Shown here one piece after another: positions 1 to 6,183 of a DNA stretch of 11,496 nucleotides. Numbering within the stretch: the stretch's first letter is position 1; every line of letters starts with the position of its first letter. The notes under the pieces are model-generated. The model worked only from the letters and a program-made list of their open reading frames with translations, was not told where the DNA came from and searched no databases. The translations under genes were made by a program, and so were the position numbers. Source of the stretch: Pleurocapsa sp. MO_226.B13 (GTDB lineage Bacteria; Cyanobacteriota; Cyanobacteriia; Cyanobacteriales; Xenococcaceae); contig JASJEI010000144.1 of the NCBI GenBank assembly GCA_030064795.1, forward strand, positions 1 to 11,496, written 5' to 3'.

Positions 1-2141
1 CAATTACTGACATTAGTTCCCACAAGCAGATGGAGGAAAAACTCAAACAAACCCGCAACTTCTTACAAACCTTAATTGACCACCTACCAGTAGCTCTGTT
101 TGTCAAAGACGGTCAAGAAGAAAGATTTGGTCAATTGCTTCTGGTTAATCAAACCTGCGAACGGCTATTCGGATTAACCTCTTCTCAAGTAATCGGAAAA
201 ACTGGTTATGACTTGTTTCCCAAACAACAAGCTGCTTTTTACGAGCAAAAAGACCGAGAAGCTTTTGTCCATGGGGTTCCTGAAGATATTCCCTCCGAGA
301 CGATTGACAGCTATAGCCTGGGACGCAGGATTCTCCACACCATTAAAACCCCCCTCTACGATGAAAATCACCTACCTGAATATTTGTTATGTATTTCCCA
401 AGACATTACCGAGCGGCATAGGGCAGAATCAGCCCTGCGACAAAACGAACAGCGATTTCGAGCATTGATTGAAAATGCTACAGATATCATTATAATTCTT
501 GACAATCAGTTTCGCTTTCGTTACCTTAGTCCTTCAGTCAGCCGAATCTTAGGCTATGTTCCTGAAGAACTTATTGACCAGAGTTTTTGGGCAATTATTG
601 ACCCTAATGAACGACAGACTCTAGCTGACAGACTCAACCGAACCCTGGAAAACCCAGAAATCAGTCAGCCATTGATTGAGTATCGCTTTTACACTCGCCA
701 GGGGACTTGGCGGATTTTGGAGGCAGTTATCACTAACCTGTTAGATAATACTGCTGTAAACGGAATTGTCCTTAACTGTCACGAAATTACTGACCGCAAA
801 CAAGCTGAGATCAAACTGCAATATGATGCCCTTCACGATTCTCTGACTAATCTGCCTAACCGAGCCTTGTTGATGGAGCAACTCAAGCATGTAATCAAGC
901 AGCAGCAACGACATCCAGAGCGACTTTTTGGGGTACTATTCCTGGATTTAGATCGTTTTAAGGTAATTAACGATAGCTTAGGTCACTTGGTCGGAGACCA
1001 ACTTCTAATTGTTTTAGCTAATCGCTTAGAACAATGCAAGAGAGCTAGCGATACAGTTGCCCGTCTGGGAGGAGACGAATTTGTCATCTTGCTCGAAGAA
1101 CTTACCAGTTCAGAGTCAGCTATCAAGGTAGCAGAGCGCATCCACCAGGAATTAGAAAAGCCGTTCATTCTCAACAACCAGGAACTGTTCGTCTCTGCTA
1201 GTATTGGCATTGCCCTTAGCAGTGATCCTCATAATTACTTAGAACCCACACAACTGTTGCGAGATGCTGATACGGCAATGTATCAGGCTAAGGAGCGTGG
1301 CAAGTCCTGCCATGCAATATTTGAACCCTCTATGCATACCCATGCTCAAAGGCGGTTGCAGTTGGAGAATGACTTACGGCGAGCTATCTCTCGTCAAGAA
1401 CTTGTCGTTTATTACCAACCCATTGTCTCCTTAGAAACCAATTGTCTTGAGGGAGTTGAGGCTCTAGTACGCTGGCAGCATCCAGAGCAGGGTCTGGTTT
1501 CACCAGCCGAATTCATCCACATGGCAGAAGAAACTGGAATCATTATTGCCCTTGATCAATGGGTGCTGAAGAATGCCTGTTGCCAGTTGCGTTACTGGCA
1601 ACAACAGTTTCCTGCTTTTTCTCACTTGACCCTGAGTGTAAATCTTTCTGGTAATCATTTTTCTCAAATGGATTGCCTAGAACAAATTGACCGAATTCTT
1701 GCTTCTACTGGCATCTTGGGGCAATATTTGAAGCTGGAAATTACTGAAAGCGTGTTGCTCTCTAATCCAGACTCCACGGCAGAGATCTTGAAGCAGCTAA
1801 GAATGAGGAACATTCAGGTGTGCCTCGATGATTTTGGAACGGGCTACTCATCCTTAAGTTATCTGCATCGCTTCCCGCTCAATATCTTGAAGATTGACCG
1901 CTCTTTTGTGAGTACCCTAGAGGCAAAAGACTCAAGGATGGCAATTGTACGTACAATTGTCACGCTAGGTCATGAGCTAGGAATCGAGGTGATAGCCGAA
2001 GGAATGGAAACAGCTCACCAAATACAATGTCTCAAATCTTTAGGCTGTCATTATGGGCAGGGCTATTATTTTTCTCCCCCTGTGGACAGTAATACTCTGA
2101 CAACTTTGTTGACATCCTCGAACCCTATCCCGTTGACATAA
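1..2141 (+). CDS. PAS-PAS-GGDEF-EAL signalling protein (cyclic di-GMP turnover), 5' end outside window
   Basis: This is a bifunctional-type c-di-GMP protein. The reading frame is already open at base 3 and encodes ITDISSHKQ just before the first ATG (base 30). That is the usual end of a PAS/PAC module, so the gene starts upstream with at least one more PAS domain. Counting from the ATG at 30: PAS about 8-130, PAS about 140-258 ending HEITDRKQAE, GGDEF domain about 265-430, EAL domain about 448-690. GGDEF is intact (347-351). An RASD inhibitory I-site (338-341) sits five residues before it, so product inhibition is expected. The EAL site also looks intact: EAL 477-479, NLS 538-540, ITES 571-574, DDFGTGYSS 600-608, KID 621-623, EGMET 657-661. 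Both cyclase and phosphodiesterase activity are therefore possible. No membrane segment is visible in this part. The family assignment is sure; the PAS ligand is unknown. Confidence 0.96.
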   Translation, partial: ITDISSHKQMEEKLKQTRNFLQTLIDHLPVALFVKDGQEERFGQLLLVNQTCERLFGLTSSQVIGKTGYDLFPKQQAAFYEQKDREAFVHGVPEDIPSETIDSYSLGRRILHTIKTPLYDENHLPEYLLCISQDITERHRAESALRQNEQRFRALIENATDIIIILDNQFRFRYLSPSVSRILGYVPEELIDQSFWAIIDPNERQTLADRLNRTLENPEISQPLIEYRFYTRQGTWRILEAVITNLLDNTAVNGIVLNCHEITDRKQAEIKLQYDALHDSLTNLPNRALLMEQLKHVIKQQQRHPERLFGVLFLDLDRFKVINDSLGHLVGDQLLIVLANRLEQCKRASDTVARLGGDEFVILLEELTSSESAIKVAERIHQELEKPFILNNQELFVSASIGIALSSDPHNYLEPTQLLRDADTAMYQAKERGKSCHAIFEPSMHTHAQRRLQLENDLRRAISRQELVVYYQPIVSLETNCLEGVEALVRWQHPEQGLVSPAEFIHMAEETGIIIALDQWVLKNACCQLRYWQQQFPAFSHLTLSVNLSGNHFSQMDCLEQIDRILASTGILGQYLKLEITESVLLSNPDSTAEILKQLRMRNIQVCLDDFGTGYSSLSYLHRFPLNILKIDRSFVSTLEAKDSRMAIVRTIVTLGHELGIEVIAEGMETAHQIQCLKSLGCHYGQGYYFSPPVDSNTLTTLLTSSNPIPLT

Positions 2142-2371
2142 TCTACCGAATGGCTCGAATGGAAAAAGTTACGAGTTAATTTTACTCATTCTATTTTGGG
2201 GCAGATCTAGTTACTGCCCCATTTAAGCTCGAAATACCGATAATCTCACTTGCGGGATATTAGGGCTGAAACCTTTGCTTTCAAAAAGTTAGTTAGGTGG
2301 CATCTCAAATAAGGATGTTACATCGTCATATTGCGGTTTTCCGAGATGGGAGATCATCTGTTCAAGTATCT
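2142..2371. other. Convergent intergenic gap
   Basis: This gap separates the GGDEF-EAL gene from the leftward relaxase operon. It contains the hairpin at 2197-2221 and, on the minus strand, an open frame at 2289-2375 described separately. I see no other supported gene. Confidence 0.5.
2197..2221. terminator. GC-rich hairpin between convergent genes, possible bidirectional terminator
   Basis: TGGGGCAG (2197-2204) pairs with CTGCCCCA (2214-2221), giving an 8-bp stem with a 9-nt loop. It lies between the end of the GGDEF-EAL gene and the end of the leftward operon, where a shared terminator would be expected. The U-tract is weak on both strands (ATTTAAG on plus, AAAATAG on minus), so intrinsic termination is uncertain. 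Confidence 0.4.
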
Positions 2372-2375
2372 TCAT
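2289..2375 (-). CDS. Possible 28-aa translationally coupled ORF, or frameshifted tail of the preceding gene
   Basis: On the minus strand the stop TGA of the lysine-rich gene overlaps an ATG (ATGA at 2372-2375). That ATG opens a 28-codon frame beginning MKILEQMISHLGKPQYDDVT and ending EMPPN. The ATGA overlap fits translational coupling. However, the same frame stays open upstream to base 2447 (52 codons in all) and reads as an ordinary mixed, partly acidic sequence. It could therefore be the displaced C-terminus of the upstream gene after a one-base slip near the C-run at 2436-2439. No family is recognised. Confidence 0.3.
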   Translation of the reverse strand: MKILEQMISHLGKPQYDDVTSLFEMPPN

Positions 2376-2950
2376 ACCGTCGGTGGTTTTGATTTCGTCT
2401 TCTTCTTTTTGGGTTGCTTGTTGTAGTTGGTAAGTCCCCAAGGAAACTTAACTTTTAACTCTCTTTTTATTTCTTCACCATCCTTGATTTCTTTGACTTC
2501 CAGCTTTTTCTTTTTGCTAATCCGCATTCTCCATTGAGCCATTTGAACAAAGTTTTCTCGAACATCAAAAATACAGGAAATACCTTCATTTTTTAAGATA
2601 TCCTTCCTTCTGGCAACTAGAAGGTATGCTGTCCCTAATCGGACATATTGGACATCGCGAGAACCTTTTCTATTGGAAAACGAGATATCGAACTGTTTGA
2701 TCATTTGTCTATCTAACTGCTCTGGCTTCATGTCACGCGGGACATAACCTCCTTTCATGTAGAAGTATTTGTTCTTTAAAAAATCACCAGTAATTCTTTC
2801 AAACAGTACCTGCTCGTTGGCAGCTTCAGGTTTATACCCTCGATGTTTGTAAGTTTTCTTCTTTTTCCGTTTTTTACGAGAAGAAGGAGGGTTTTGCTGT
2901 GATTTCTTTGCTCCTGCACGTTTAGCCTTCGGTGTAGTTTGTTCAGTCAT
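2372..2950 (-). CDS. Lysine-rich protein of unknown function in the relaxase operon
   Basis: 192 aa, not recognised. Residues 1-40 are a highly basic, Pro/Ser/Lys-rich and probably disordered tail with an RKKRKKKK run. Residues 45-150 look globular with mixed strands and helices (FDISFSNRKG, VQYVRLGTAYLLVARR, MAQWRMRI). The C-terminus is again lysine-rich (KKKKTKSK). The composition suggests nucleic-acid contact, which is inference only. It lies 58 bp downstream of the relaxase on the same strand, so it is probably co-transcribed and may be an accessory transfer factor. The ATG at 2950 follows a TAAGGG ribosome site about 7 nt away. The lysine-rich C-terminus may be an artefact of a one-base slip in the C-run at 2436-2439: the -1 frame from 2447 down to 2289 looks more protein-like. 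Confidence 0.75.
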   Translation of the reverse strand: MTEQTTPKAKRAGAKKSQQNPPSSRKKRKKKKTYKHRGYKPEAANEQVLFERITGDFLKNKYFYMKGGYVPRDMKPEQLDRQMIKQFDISFSNRKGSRDVQYVRLGTAYLLVARRKDILKNEGISCIFDVRENFVQMAQWRMRISKKKKLEVKEIKDGEEIKRELKVKFPWGLTNYNKQPKKKKTKSKPPTV

Positions 2951-3008
2951 ATCAAGCCCTTACTTCAACGGAAAAGATTTCTATGGAATAAGTACTATGC
3001 TTTTCCTG

Positions 3009-4238
3009 CTACTCTTTTTCTCTAGAAAGTATCCGATGTAATCCCTTGCCCTGCTCCAGGGACTGCTCATAGTCCCGTTTCTGGGCTCTCTCCACCTGTC
3101 GATTAAATTCCGTTGGGTGTACCAGCGATTTTTTCTCAGTCCAGTTCCCCTTTTGGCGTACTTGAAGCGTCAGATCGCCTACGGCTGAAAGCTCCTTCTC
3201 GTACTGCTTAATCTCCTTTAAGTCGCTCTCATATTTGGTATGTCTAAAAACAAGACCCTCACGACGTTTTTCTACAAACGGGTCAGAAGTTCTATGAAAC
3301 CTGATTACTTGCGTTCCTCGACTTTTAAAACCGCCAAGCTCATATTGTGATTTCTCATTTCTCTCAATCTTGTCATAAAGATCTCGCTTGGTTTTTTTGA
3401 CCATCTTTAGAACTTCAGACGCTGAAATCACAACTGTTTTCTCTTTCTGCTTCTCTTTGTACTGAGCAATCTTTGCTCTTCCTAGCTCACGTCGAATCTG
3501 AGCCCGTTCCTGGTGCTTGCTGGCAAGAAGTCTAATCTGCATCACTTCCTGAGCGGTGTCGGTGATTATGCCTTTTCGGTAGAGAGCCGTTTGCGCCATT
3601 CCAAGTTTGGGCTCTGGCGGTCGGTCTACCCCCTGGTTTTTAAGACTCCGAAGGTCTACTCGCTCTCTCTTCCCTGCTCTTTCTAGAAATTCGTTGGTGA
3701 GAAGCTCCCAGCTACTACGAAGTTGGGCTATCTTTGCTCTCTTGTTCCAATCTCTATCTTTGGCTGCCCCACCCTTTTCAGGATGCTTTTTATTAGCCCG
3801 ACTAAAAAACGTTTCTGGCGGTCGGTCTATTCCATCAAAGGCTCTTTCAGAAAACATGATATGAGCATGGGGGTTTGGTTTTCCATCAAGGGCTATCGGA
3901 TTATGAATGACTGCCGTATAGGGAAAACGGGTATGAAAAACCTCTTCTAGAAATTCTTCTAAAAGCTCAATGCGATCGCTTTTATTTAATTCTCGTGGCA
4001 GTGCCACTTCACATTCTGTATAAGTACGCCCGTTTAAACGCTCGTAGAGATCGGCAGCATTCCAGAACGCAATCGGATTTTTTTGAGCCCAATCTGGATA
4101 ATTTTCATGACGAGCATATTCGAGATCTGAATGAGTTTTTTGATAGCTCCCTTCCCTCACCAGGTAGGTAAAATGCGATGCTGCGCTTTTGCCTTTCGAG
4201 CGTGAACCATTTTTGACTGAGAAATGTGGTATTGCCAT
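3009..4238 (-). CDS. MobA/MobL-type (MOBQ) conjugative relaxase
   Basis: Predicted to nick plasmid DNA at oriT, bind the 5' end through a tyrosine and pilot the strand into a recipient. The start MAIPHFSVKNGSRSKGKSA matches the MobA/MobL family start, so I chose the ATG at 4238 (409 aa). A TTG three codons earlier (4247) is also open; neither has a clear ribosome site. Numbering from the ATG: Tyr25, in FTYLVREG, is the likely nucleophile by alignment with the family AAYR motif. NPHAHIMFSER (122-132), with His124 and His126, is the metal-binding HUH motif, and His112 may be the third ligand. The nuclease domain covers about the first 200 residues. The rest is charged and helical, with no primase or helicase motif seen. 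It lies beside the structured candidate oriT and leads the lysine-rich gene. Gene fusion with a helicase, as in Ti-type TraA, is absent. Confidence 0.92.
   Translation of the reverse strand: MAIPHFSVKNGSRSKGKSAASHFTYLVREGSYQKTHSDLEYARHENYPDWAQKNPIAFWNAADLYERLNGRTYTECEVALPRELNKSDRIELLEEFLEEVFHTRFPYTAVIHNPIALDGKPNPHAHIMFSERAFDGIDRPPETFFSRANKKHPEKGGAAKDRDWNKRAKIAQLRSSWELLTNEFLERAGKRERVDLRSLKNQGVDRPPEPKLGMAQTALYRKGIITDTAQEVMQIRLLASKHQERAQIRRELGRAKIAQYKEKQKEKTVVISASEVLKMVKKTKRDLYDKIERNEKSQYELGGFKSRGTQVIRFHRTSDPFVEKRREGLVFRHTKYESDLKEIKQYEKELSAVGDLTLQVRQKGNWTEKKSLVHPTEFNRQVERAQKRDYEQSLEQGKGLHRILSREKE
3972..3979. repeat. HIP1 octamer GCGATCGC
   Basis: A perfect copy of the octanucleotide that is highly over-represented in many cyanobacterial genomes, here inside the relaxase gene. 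It supports a cyanobacterial host. With two perfect copies in 11.5 kb the density is lower than in strongly HIP1-rich chromosomes. Confidence 0.85.
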
Positions 4239-4283
4239 ATCAATCAAGTCGGCAGTTAAATAAAAAGTGATTCTTTTGGTGTT

Positions 4284-4304
4284 GGGGGTTTGGGGGTGTC
4301 CCCC
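4284..4304. repeat. G-rich tract with GGGGG/CCCCC hairpin
   Basis: GGGGG (4292-4296) and CCCCC (4300-4304) form a perfect 5-bp stem with a 3-nt loop. A second GGGGG at 4284-4288 could pair with the same C-run. It lies between the relaxase start and the larger inverted repeat and may be part of oriT or its regulatory DNA. Confidence 0.55.
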
Positions 4305-4306
4305 GA

Positions 4307-4383
4307 CGCGATTCGTTTCTCTGCCCCGACGTTTTGGGAGGGGGAAAAGCTCCTTGGAGCTTCAGAGAAACGAGGAATCGCGC
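4307..4383. other. oriT: Candidate origin of transfer (oriT): long imperfect inverted repeat
   Basis: CGCGATTCGTTTCTCTG (4307-4323) is the reverse complement of 4363-4382, apart from three extra bases in the right arm (around 4373-4376). The space between holds a second palindrome, AAGCTCC/GGAGCTT (4347-4362). The block lies about 70 bp upstream of the relaxase start, where mob genes usually carry oriT. From memory, the RSF1010/R1162 oriT has GTTTCTC/GAGAAAC arms followed by a GCGC-containing nick region. Here AGAGAAAC (4365-4372) is followed by AATCGCGC (4376-4383) at similar spacing. If the analogy holds, the nick would lie near 4380-4386 on the plus strand. The structure is directly visible; the function is inference. 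Confidence 0.6.
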
Positions 4384-4400
4384 TTGTGCAAAAATCACAC

Positions 4401-4700
4401 ATTAAGACGTAACGAAGTTTCCCCACTAAAACATCAAAACAGTAAAAAGTATTTACGCAAAAACCTCAACCCACTTTTACTTTTTGACGGTTTCCCATTT
4501 TGAAGTGTTTACCTTATTTCTTCAAAATTGTTGGAAGTGTAAACGTATTAAAGTTTTGAAGTGTTGATGGTTTTACCAATGAAAATAAGCTTTGAGACGA
4601 ACCATTCACAAAACTTTTGACGATAACACATTTACCCATTAGGATGTTTTGAAGTGTTTACGTTAAAACGGGTTAATGTGTTTTGATTGAAAATTATCGA
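4401..4700. repeat. Upstream AT-rich 8-bp periodic array, candidate partition site (parS/parC)
   Basis: The DNA between oriT and parA is a degenerate tandem array with an 8-bp period. Cutting 4401-4584 into 23 octamers, 14 end in C and 15 have T at position 2; cores are A/T-rich (ATCAAAAC at 4433, GTGTTTAC at 4505). A second phase block starts about 4614 (GATAACAC at 4622, GTGTTTAC at 4654). TTTTGAAGTGTTTAC occurs exactly at 4498-4512 and 4647-4661, with variants at 4531 and 4554. The segment 4647-4676 recurs inverted downstream of the operon at 5908-5937 with 28 of 30 matches. The array runs into the parA leader, so the ribbon-helix-helix partner protein could both use it as a centromere and repress the operon from it. 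That function is inferred. Confidence 0.7.
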
Positions 4701-4716
4701 TACTAAAAGGGAAGTA

Positions 4717-5490
4717 ATGAAATCACATATATATGCCATCGCCCAACAAAAGGGGGGAGTCGGCAAAACAACTACTACTCTTAATCTCTGTGCAGCATTA
4801 GTTGAAGATGGAAACAAGGTGTTAGTTGTTGATTTCGACCCTCAAGGGGCTTTATCAGACGGGTTAGGAGTCACTCCCGAAGATTTGGATGAGACTGTTT
4901 ACAACGTTCTTTGCGATTCGGGCATTCCTTTAGAATCAATTCGGATAGAGCTAGGTCATCACGATCTCATCCCCGCTAACATCGATCTTTCTGCTAGTGA
5001 AATACAGCTTATAAACGAACCTGGACGAGATTCGTTACTCAAAATGAAACTAGGTGAAGTTATCGACCAGTATGATTATGTCCTGATTGACTGTCCTCCC
5101 TCATTAGGGCTGCTGACCTTAAATGCTTTGGTGGCAGCAGAAAAAGTAATTATTCCTGTTCAGACACAATACTTTTCCCTGCGGGGGATGGATCAACTAC
5201 TAAACACCATCGAGAAAGTTCGCGCACGCCTCAATCCCAAATTATCGGTTATGGGATTTCTGGCGACTATGTACAACAAGAAAACCAGACATTCTCAAGA
5301 ATGCTTGCAAAGTATAAAAACCAGTTACGGAGACAAGGTTTTTTCCAGCGTCATTCCTTTTACCGTAAAACTCCAGGATAGTGTCGTTGCCTCAAAAGGC
5401 ATTACTGAATTCAGCCCCCAGTCAGAAGCAGCCAAAGCATATAGAAGTTTAGTGAGAGAGATTTATGAGCACGAAACGAGTTCCAATTGA
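4717..5490 (+). CDS. parA: ParA-family partition ATPase
   Basis: Walker-type ATPase that drives plasmid segregation by binding the nucleoid and responding to a centromere-bound partner. Counting from the ATG at 4717 (257 aa): deviant Walker A KGGVGKTT 12-19, A' DFDPQG 39-44, Walker B region YVLIDCPPSLG 121-131. There is no N-terminal helix-turn-helix, so it is the short type Ib form, consistent with the small ribbon-helix-helix partner next door. A TTG ten codons upstream (4687) is open, but the ATG has a clear AAAGGGAAG ribosome site at the right spacing and the family starts close to the Walker A motif. The 3' end overlaps the next gene by 26 bp. The promoter region is embedded in the octamer array, which suggests repression by the partner protein. 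Confidence 0.96.
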   Translation: MKSHIYAIAQQKGGVGKTTTTLNLCAALVEDGNKVLVVDFDPQGALSDGLGVTPEDLDETVYNVLCDSGIPLESIRIELGHHDLIPANIDLSASEIQLINEPGRDSLLKMKLGEVIDQYDYVLIDCPPSLGLLTLNALVAAEKVIIPVQTQYFSLRGMDQLLNTIEKVRARLNPKLSVMGFLATMYNKKTRHSQECLQSIKTSYGDKVFSSVIPFTVKLQDSVVASKGITEFSPQSEAAKAYRSLVREIYEHETSSN

Positions 5491-5854
5491 TAAAAAACGC
5501 AATAATGAAGGTCGATCGAAACTGAAGATCGAACCCGTAGGTACTGATGCCCTCTTTGAATCTAAAGTTGTTCGGCAAGAGGAAACAAATCGAAGCGACG
5601 AAACGAATGACGATAGTTCAAAAGATGAGACCAAAAACTCTTCATCAAATAAACCCGACTCAAAAGTGCCAGAGGAAAAAAATAAGGCTGAGGAGAAAGA
5701 GAACCTGATAAAAACTACTGTTTATATAGAAGAAGATAACTTTCTGGGCTTGGAAGATATTCAGTTAAAGCTGAAGCGGAGCGAGCGCAGAAGGGTTACT
5801 AAAAATGAGCTTTTCAATAAGGCTCTCAAACTTCTGATCGACCACTACTCATAA
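5465..5854 (+). CDS. Small ParB-like centromere-binding protein with C-terminal ribbon-helix-helix fold
   Basis: 129 aa, starting inside parA (26-bp overlap, GAGAGAG ribosome site), so translation is probably coupled. Residues 1-80 are highly charged, Ser/Lys/Glu-rich and likely disordered, as in ParG and omega-type partners whose tails stimulate ParA. Residues 82-128 fit a ribbon-helix-helix domain: strand IKTTVYIEE (82-90), helix about 91-106, turn RRRV, helix TKNELFNKALKLLIDHY (112-128). It is predicted to bind tandem short repeats cooperatively, and the 8-bp arrays on both sides of the operon are the obvious targets. Other proteins of this fold bind contiguous repeats: MetJ on 8-bp met boxes, omega on 7-bp heptads. 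The role is inferred from fold, size and position; a plain CopG-type repressor is the alternative. Confidence 0.85.
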   Translation: MSTKRVPIDKKRNNEGRSKLKIEPVGTDALFESKVVRQEETNRSDETNDDSSKDETKNSSSNKPDSKVPEEKNKAEEKENLIKTTVYIEEDNFLGLEDIQLKLKRSERRRVTKNELFNKALKLLIDHYS

Positions 5855-5994
5855 ACACATTATGATGTAAACACTTTCAACCATCAAACCGTAAAAACCT
5901 TAAAACTTTAACCCGTTTTAACGTAAACGCTTTAAAACATAAAAACGTAAATACATTTAACCATTTTAAGGTAAACACTTCAAAATGTGTTAGC
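5851..5994. repeat. Downstream tandem octamer array (18 units), candidate centromere
   Basis: Starting in the stop codon of the ParB-like gene, the sequence divides into 18 contiguous octamers with consensus (G/A/T)T(A/T)AAAAC. Counted by eye, all 18 have T at position 2 and 15 have C at position 8, including twelve in a row from 5867 to 5962. GTAAA-type units recur at 5867, 5891, 5923, 5947 and 5971, spaced 24, 32, 24 and 24 bp. GTAAACACTTCAAAA (5971-5985) is the exact reverse complement of the 15-mer found twice upstream of parA. The two arrays therefore flank parAB in opposite orientation. A contiguous short-repeat array fits a ribbon-helix-helix centromere; it is unlike the 21-bp iterons of the rep origin. 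Confidence 0.8.
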
Positions 5995-6183
5995 TTCTGC
6001 CTTCATTGCTGGTAGGGGTTAAAGCGATATTCTTGCTAGCTCGCATTCCTGTTGCTGCGGGCAATAAACAAAGAGTACTGCCATCCAAAGTCTATGCTTT
6101 GCCCAGATCCTGCTGTTACCTGTTACTTGCTAAGGTAATTGGTAATTAAGAGGAATACAGTAGATTGAGACTCAAAAAAGAGG
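5995..6183. other. Intergenic region before tehB
   Basis: No supported gene. One plus-strand frame is open from 5994 to a TAA at 6147 and reads plausibly (LLARIPVAAGNKQRVLPSKV), but it has no ATG start or ribosome site and may be a gene remnant or chance. The inverted TTACC/GGTAA pair at 6116-6145 lies inside it. Confidence 0.4.
6116..6145. promoter_or_regulatory. Inverted pair of tandem TTAC/GGTAA half-sites upstream of tehB
   Basis: TTACC (6116-6120) and TTAC (6123-6126) face GGTAA (6134-6138) and GGTAA (6141-6145). The arrangement is a dyad of doubled half-sites about 40-70 bp before the tehB start, which suits a repressor operator. No regulator is encoded nearby, so this is tentative. 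Confidence 0.3.

Noticed and set aside
2142..2371. Insertion-sequence remnant in the convergent gap
   Set aside because: No terminal inverted repeats, target duplication or transposase motif could be found.
3607..3950. Plus-strand frames of 75-85 aa inside the relaxase gene
   Set aside because: Antisense shadows of a well-supported coding sequence.
4267..4503. Plus-strand 78-aa frame over the oriT and repeat region
   Set aside because: It crosses the inverted repeats and the 8-bp array, has no ribosome site and gives a biased, unrecognisable product. The DNA is better explained as cis-acting sites.
4401..4700. A second replication origin formed by the parA-side repeats
   Set aside because: Repeats are short and degenerate, no DnaA box is present, and the rep gene has its own clear iterons. 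Centromere function explains them better.
5851..5994. CRISPR array
   Set aside because: The repeat is a continuous 8-bp unit without unique spacers, so it is not CRISPR; it fits protein-binding repeats.
5994..6149. Plus-strand open stretch of 51 codons before tehB
   Set aside because: No ATG, no ribosome site and no recognised match. It could be a remnant of a mobile repeat but is not annotated as a gene.
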